From Candidatus Woesearchaeota archaeon (GTDB lineage: Archaea > Nanobdellota > Nanobdellia > Woesearchaeales > GW2011-AR9): DNA of 34,115 bases. Shown here one piece after another: positions 30,636 through 34,115 of the stretch (position 1 is its first letter; each line of letters starts with the position of its first letter). The notes beneath the pieces were generated by a model. The model had not been told where the DNA came from, ran no database searches, and was given only the letters and a program-made list of their open reading frames with translations. The position numbers and the translations under genes are program-made. The stretch lies in assembly GCA_018302605.1 (NCBI GenBank), contig JAGVZN010000012.1, positions 1-34,115 of the forward strand, written 5' to 3'.

Positions 30636-32951
30636 ATGAGTAAATACGTGGTCTGGTTTAAAGATCTGGAGAAAGATTCTCTGCCCGTTGCCGGCGGCAA
30701 GGGAACAAATCTAGGGATTATGTATAAACTAGGTTTCCCCGTTCCCAACGGTTTCTGCGTGACAGCACAAACATATCAAGAATATCTCGATCGAACCAGT
30801 ATCAAAGAGAGGATCAGGGAACTGTTAACAGGCTTAGATAAAGAAGACACGAGCCGCCTGCAGCAGACTGCGGCACAGATCCAGGAATTGATCGTTTCGA
30901 CTGCGATTCCCGAAGATCTCGCTGAGGAAATAAGAGATAATTATGAGCTTCTGGGCGCAGACCAGCACAAAGCTTCGGAAATTGTCCAGGCGAAAGACGT
31001 GTTCGTCGCCGTGCGCAGTTCAGCCACGGCGGAAGACCTGCCCGAAGCAAGTTTTGCCGGACAGCAGGCAACGTATCTTAATGTACGGGGCAAAGAGAAT
31101 GTCGTCGGGGCTGTCCTTGCCTGCTGGGCTTCTCTGTATACCGCCCGGGCGATCTATTATCGCCAGAAAAACAATTTTGACCATATGAAAGTCCTGATTT
31201 CTGCTGTAGTACAAAAGATGGTCGATGCCGAGAAATCAGGGATCATGTTTACGATCAATCCGGCAACCAATAACCCGAATGAGCTTGTCATCGAGGCCAT
31301 CTACGGACTGGGGGAACTGATTGTCGGCGGGGAGATCAATCCGGACATGTACCTTGTCGATAAACAGAAACGCGAAATAAAGAAGATTGAAGTACGCAAG
31401 AAACAATTCGGTTTATTTCGCAATGAAGACGGCGAAAATGAACGGCAGGACATTCCTTTGGAGGAACAGAGCCGCCAGGTATTAAATGATGCCGAGATCA
31501 AAGAGTTGGCCCGGCTTGGGCGGAAATTGGAAGACCATTACGGAAAACCACAAGACGTGGAATGGGCCGTGGAACGGGGGCAGTTATTTCTGGTGCAGAC
31601 CCGTGCGGTGACGACGTTCAAGCCAACCGTCTGTGCTTCCGAGACAGAAGTGTGCGAAGAAGAAGGTAAGATCCTGCTGCGGGGCGAGACCGCTTCTGGT
31701 GGCGCGGCTTGGGGAGTGGTGAAAATCGTCGAGGATATCTCCGCGTTGGGAAAAGTGCAGAAAGGAGATATTCTGGTGACAAAGATGACTACGCCCGACA
31801 TGGTCCCGGCAATGCAGCGGGCGGGGGCGATCATCACGGACGAAGGCGGGCTTACCTGCCACGCCGCTATCGTTGCCCGTGAGATGGGAACGCCGTGTCT
31901 TGTTGGAACAGAACATGCTACAGAAATGTTAAAAGATGGACAGACAGTGACGGTGCATGCTTCACGAGGAATTGTCTATGCCGGAAAAGTAGAAGTCGTC
32001 AGAGAAAAGATGTCCACAATTCTTACACCTTCTCATCCCGATCATGATGCGCTGGTTACTGCTACAGAGATAAAAGTCATTCTGGATCTGCCCGATCTGG
32101 CTGAGCATGCTGCGGCAACTGGCGCCGACGGCATCGGCTTAGTCCGTCTGGAGATCATGATTGCCAATGGGGGAATTCATCCAGCAGAATATGTCCGTAG
32201 TGGAAAAGAACAGGATTATAATCGGTTACTCAAAGATGGTATCCGAAAGATTGCCCAAGCCTTTGCCGGCAAGCCAGTCTGGGTGCGCTGTTCCGATTTG
32301 CGCTCTGACGAATACCGCCGCTTACGTGGCGGGGATAAAGAACCGCGGGAAACCGATCCGATGATCGGCTGGCATGGAATACGCCGTCTGCTGGATGAAC
32401 CGGCAATTCTTCGCGCTGAATTTCAAGCGGTACGTGATCTGCATTATGAAGGATTAAAGAACATCGGCGTGATGCTGCCGTTTGTGATCCGAGTAGATGA
32501 ACTGCGCCAGGCAAAAGAAATGATGCGTGAAATTGGTCTTGAACCCGTGAAAGCGATTGAGTTTGGGGTGATGATTGAAACGCCCGCTTCCTGCTGGATC
32601 ATTGAGGAATTATGTCGAGAAGGGCTTAGTTTCGTGTCTTTTGGCACAAATGACTTGACGCAGCTGACCTTGGGCATAGATCGGAATAATCAGAAAATCG
32701 CTTCTTTATTTGATGAGATGCATCCCGCCGTTCTGGGTGAAATCGCCAAAGTAATTAAAGTCTGCAAGAAATACTGCGTGAAGACGTCCGTCTGCGGCCA
32801 GGCGGGATCACGACCAGAGATGGCTGAGTTTTTAGTTCATCAAGGGGTTGATTCTATCTCGGCTAATGTTGATGCAGTGGACGAAATTCGGCGTGTTGTG
32901 GCAAGGGTAGAGAAGAGATTGATGCTTGATGCGGAAAGGAAGAAAGGTTGA
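30636..32951 (+). CDS. ppsA: Phosphoenolpyruvate synthase
   Basis: 771 residues, near the usual length. The N-terminal ATP-grasp-like nucleotide-binding half covers about 5-330 (GGKGTNLG; VAVRSSATAEDLPEASFAGQQATYLNV). The central swivelling domain holds the phospho-accepting His409 in GGLTCHAAIVAREMGTPCLVG. The C-terminal PEP/pyruvate TIM barrel has FGTNDLTQLTLGIDRNN and catalytic C720 in SVCGQAGSRPEMAEFLV. The enzyme makes PEP from pyruvate and ATP (yielding AMP and phosphate), the entry to gluconeogenesis, and in some archaea may run toward pyruvate. All key residues are present. It has its own promoter and meets the leftward protease gene tail to tail: the two stop codons abut with no gap. 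Confidence 0.96.
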   Translation: MSKYVVWFKDLEKDSLPVAGGKGTNLGIMYKLGFPVPNGFCVTAQTYQEYLDRTSIKERIRELLTGLDKEDTSRLQQTAAQIQELIVSTAIPEDLAEEIRDNYELLGADQHKASEIVQAKDVFVAVRSSATAEDLPEASFAGQQATYLNVRGKENVVGAVLACWASLYTARAIYYRQKNNFDHMKVLISAVVQKMVDAEKSGIMFTINPATNNPNELVIEAIYGLGELIVGGEINPDMYLVDKQKREIKKIEVRKKQFGLFRNEDGENERQDIPLEEQSRQVLNDAEIKELARLGRKLEDHYGKPQDVEWAVERGQLFLVQTRAVTTFKPTVCASETEVCEEEGKILLRGETASGGAAWGVVKIVEDISALGKVQKGDILVTKMTTPDMVPAMQRAGAIITDEGGLTCHAAIVAREMGTPCLVGTEHATEMLKDGQTVTVHASRGIVYAGKVEVVREKMSTILTPSHPDHDALVTATEIKVILDLPDLAEHAAATGADGIGLVRLEIMIANGGIHPAEYVRSGKEQDYNRLLKDGIRKIAQAFAGKPVWVRCSDLRSDEYRRLRGGDKEPRETDPMIGWHGIRRLLDEPAILRAEFQAVRDLHYEGLKNIGVMLPFVIRVDELRQAKEMMREIGLEPVKAIEFGVMIETPASCWIIEELCREGLSFVSFGTNDLTQLTLGIDRNNQKIASLFDEMHPAVLGEIAKVIKVCKKYCVKTSVCGQAGSRPEMAEFLVHQGVDSISANVDAVDEIRRVVARVEKRLMLDAERKKG

Positions 32952-33731
32952 TTACGGGGAGTCATCTCTGCTGAATTTTATTTCTGCTTTTTTCCAATAT
33001 GCTTCTGGCGACCGCAGTTCTTCCGCAGTGGGTGTATTAACAATGAGATAGTCAATACCCCTGCTTCCAAACCGGTCAATGATTGGTTTGACAAACTGAA
33101 AGCCTTGTTCGTATTTTCTGCCACCATATTCAAAATCGAGGTCGGGATAGATCCTTTTCTGAACGTAGACGGCAATGCCTTCTACTACAGTTACAAAAGC
33201 CATCACTTCTACTTTATTTCGTAAAAGGTCGTTGAGTTCTCTATCAGAAGGTATCCAATCTCTTCCCATTAGTTCCTGTCCGCGTTTGTCGGTATAGTAA
33301 TGGCTGAGTTCATGGCTGACGATTACTCTTGCTTCTGCTGTTTTTCCCCACGTTAATATATGGATGAGCAACTCATCGATGCTTCTCTCCGGTGTCCTCA
33401 ATACACCACTGCGGAGATAGATCGTATCCTCATCTTGGTTATATCGTCCAAAAGAACATGATCCGAAGCCGTCTAATATGGAGATAGTATCTTCAGGGAG
33501 CTGGTAATGAAAAGTTGGTCTTCCCGGGTATCGTATACCAAGGCTGTCTTCCTGTTCTTCGATAAGATCATCAACATGCTTTTCCACGTATTCTCGTACG
33601 CTACGGCTTTCCGTTTTGGAATAAAGATAAAATGTCACGGGACTTGTGATGTAGGAAAAGAGAGCAATTCCTGCTGCTGTGAAAATACCAGCGATCAGTC
33701 TTTTTGTGATCTTTGATTGCTTTTCAGTCAT
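32952..33731 (-). CDS. Membrane-anchored gluzincin-type metalloprotease
   Basis: 259 residues. A basic start (SKITKR) and a hydrophobic helix at about 11-36 anchor the protein. The catalytic zinc site is VIVSH140-E141-L-S-H144YYTDKRG, and a second glutamate E184 in VVEGIAVY, 40 residues on, fits the third zinc ligand of gluzincins (compare NEGLAVY-type motifs). The domain probably sits outside the membrane and cleaves surface or exported proteins. The start ATG overlaps the rnp4 stop by 4 nt (ATGA), so it is co-transcribed with rnp4 in an unlikely functional pairing. A link to the surface-protein cluster in the same window is only a guess. Family not named with certainty. Confidence 0.82.
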   Translation of the reverse strand: MTEKQSKITKRLIAGIFTAAGIALFSYITSPVTFYLYSKTESRSVREYVEKHVDDLIEEQEDSLGIRYPGRPTFHYQLPEDTISILDGFGSCSFGRYNQDEDTIYLRSGVLRTPERSIDELLIHILTWGKTAEARVIVSHELSHYYTDKRGQELMGRDWIPSDRELNDLLRNKVEVMAFVTVVEGIAVYVQKRIYPDLDFEYGGRKYEQGFQFVKPIIDRFGSRGIDYLIVNTPTAEELRSPEAYWKKAEIKFSRDDSP

Positions 33732-34045
33732 GATTTACTCCTCAACGGTATCCTCATGAACTTCTTACATTCAAAACAGGAAATGATGACTTTCCCCCCC
33801 CGCGTTCGGATGCGGGAATTGACACCCGGCTGGAGATAGGCATAGCAATGCTTGCAATAACGGCGCTTGTAGTGCCGCGGCAGGCGCAATTTTACTTTCA
33901 TCGCGATCTTTCGGGCGAGAGCGACGTATCTATTAGCTCGCTCTTTGTCTTTCAAAAAAACAGCTGCGGCAAGTTTGAATAAGCGATCAATCTGCTCGTG
34001 GGCAATTACTTTCTGCTTCTCTTTAGACACTCTTGGCCGGGTCAT
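33728..34045 (-). CDS. rnp4: RNase P protein component 4 (Rpp21/Rnp4)
   Basis: 105 residues. The N-terminal half is two basic helices (AHEQIDRLFKLAAAVFLKDKERANRYVALARKIAMKVKLRLP). The C-terminal half is a zinc ribbon with C64-K-H-C67 and C90-F-E-C93, the signature of archaeal Rpp21, which with Rpp29 binds the specificity domain of RNase P RNA during 5' maturation of tRNA. The next gene overlaps by 4 nt. A TATA box at 34070-34077 lies about 28 nt upstream of the ATG, so the mRNA is probably leaderless. An eight-C run (33794-33801) lies within the gene. Confidence 0.93.
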   Translation of the reverse strand: MTRPRVSKEKQKVIAHEQIDRLFKLAAAVFLKDKERANRYVALARKIAMKVKLRLPRHYKRRYCKHCYAYLQPGVNSRIRTRGGKVIISCFECKKFMRIPLRSKS

Positions 34046-34069
34046 ATTTCAGATGGAAGACAACAATTC

Positions 34070-34077
34070 TTATAAAT
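34070..34077. promoter_or_regulatory. Bidirectional TATA box between rnp4 and a divergent gene
   Basis: TTATAAAT (ATTTATAA on the other strand) is centred about 28 nt from the leftward ATG of rnp4 (34045) and about 26 nt from the rightward ATG at 34099. Both distances match leaderless transcription, so a single TATA element may serve both directions. Confidence 0.5.
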
Positions 34078-34098
34078 CTTCTTTTACTTCTTCCCTAG

Positions 34099-34115
34099 AT
34101 GAGAAGAGGACGACC
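34099..34115 (+). CDS. Start of a rightward gene, truncated by the window end
   Basis: The ATG at 34099 opens MRRGR and runs off the window. Support comes only from the TATA box at 34070-34077 at leaderless spacing. The product cannot be told from five or six codons. Confidence 0.4.

Noticed and set aside
5969-33801. Homopolymer tracts (G8 at 5969, C9 at 6845, G7 at 13784, C8 at 33794) as phase-variable switches
   Set aside because: A comparable tract also lies in the housekeeping gene rnp4, so the tracts look like a genome-wide tendency rather than contingency loci.

Overview
This window looks like chromosomal DNA from an archaeon, most likely a DPANN-type lineage (Woesearchaeota- or Pacearchaeota-like). 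The archaeal assignment rests on RadA recombinase, an RPA-type single-strand DNA-binding protein, the archaeal/eukaryal RNase P protein Rpp21 (Rnp4), a stand-alone TRAM protein, and TATA boxes of the TTTATAAA type about 26-30 nt upstream of several start codons. The DPANN placement is an inference from the style of the surface proteins (short K-K-G-Q N-termini followed by one hydrophobic helix, large Cys- and Asp-rich ectodomains) and from a CxxC-x17-CxxC mini-protein. It is not proven here.

Layout. (1) 1-13111 holds four large exported or membrane-anchored proteins: the 3' end of one gene, a 785-residue secreted protein with a MopE-like Asp-rich motif, an 828-residue protein with a pilin-like anchor, and a 2042-residue multidomain giant with a C-terminal membrane helix and a charged cytoplasmic tail. 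(2) 13172-22642 is a dense run of 16 genes, nearly all encoding proteins with one N-terminal hydrophobic helix. Many carry a K/R/Q-G-[Q/M/S/A] type III (archaellin/type IV pilin-like) processing motif. Stop/start overlaps (ATGA) and short gaps suggest two operons, 13172-15865 and 16119-22642. They are separated by a small mobile element and a promoter. No assembly ATPase, platform protein or prepilin peptidase is present, so the machinery must lie elsewhere. (3) 22719-27047 is mainly DNA-maintenance genes: RPA, a membrane-anchored PD-(D/E)XK nuclease related to Holliday junction resolvases, a zinc-ribbon mini-protein, a small conserved-looking gene coupled to radA, and radA. (4) 27103-34115 is mixed metabolism and RNA processing: an FAD-dependent phytoene-desaturase-like oxidoreductase, a TRAM protein, ThpR, an orphan CheD-like protein, PEP synthase, a membrane gluzincin-type protease and rnp4. 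The first codons of a divergent gene close the window.

The two observations I find most interesting are the surface/pilin-like cluster and a pair of about 175-bp inverted-repeat elements (15873-16048 and 25305-25477). The elements have the same terminal sequences, each is flanked by its own distinct direct repeat of at least 8 bp, and both can fold into a long stem. They look like a non-autonomous (MITE-like) mobile element. The promoters also show two translation modes: leaderless genes (TATA just upstream of the start codon) and Shine-Dalgarno-led genes. They include one TATA box placed to serve two divergent leaderless genes at 34045(-) and 34099(+).
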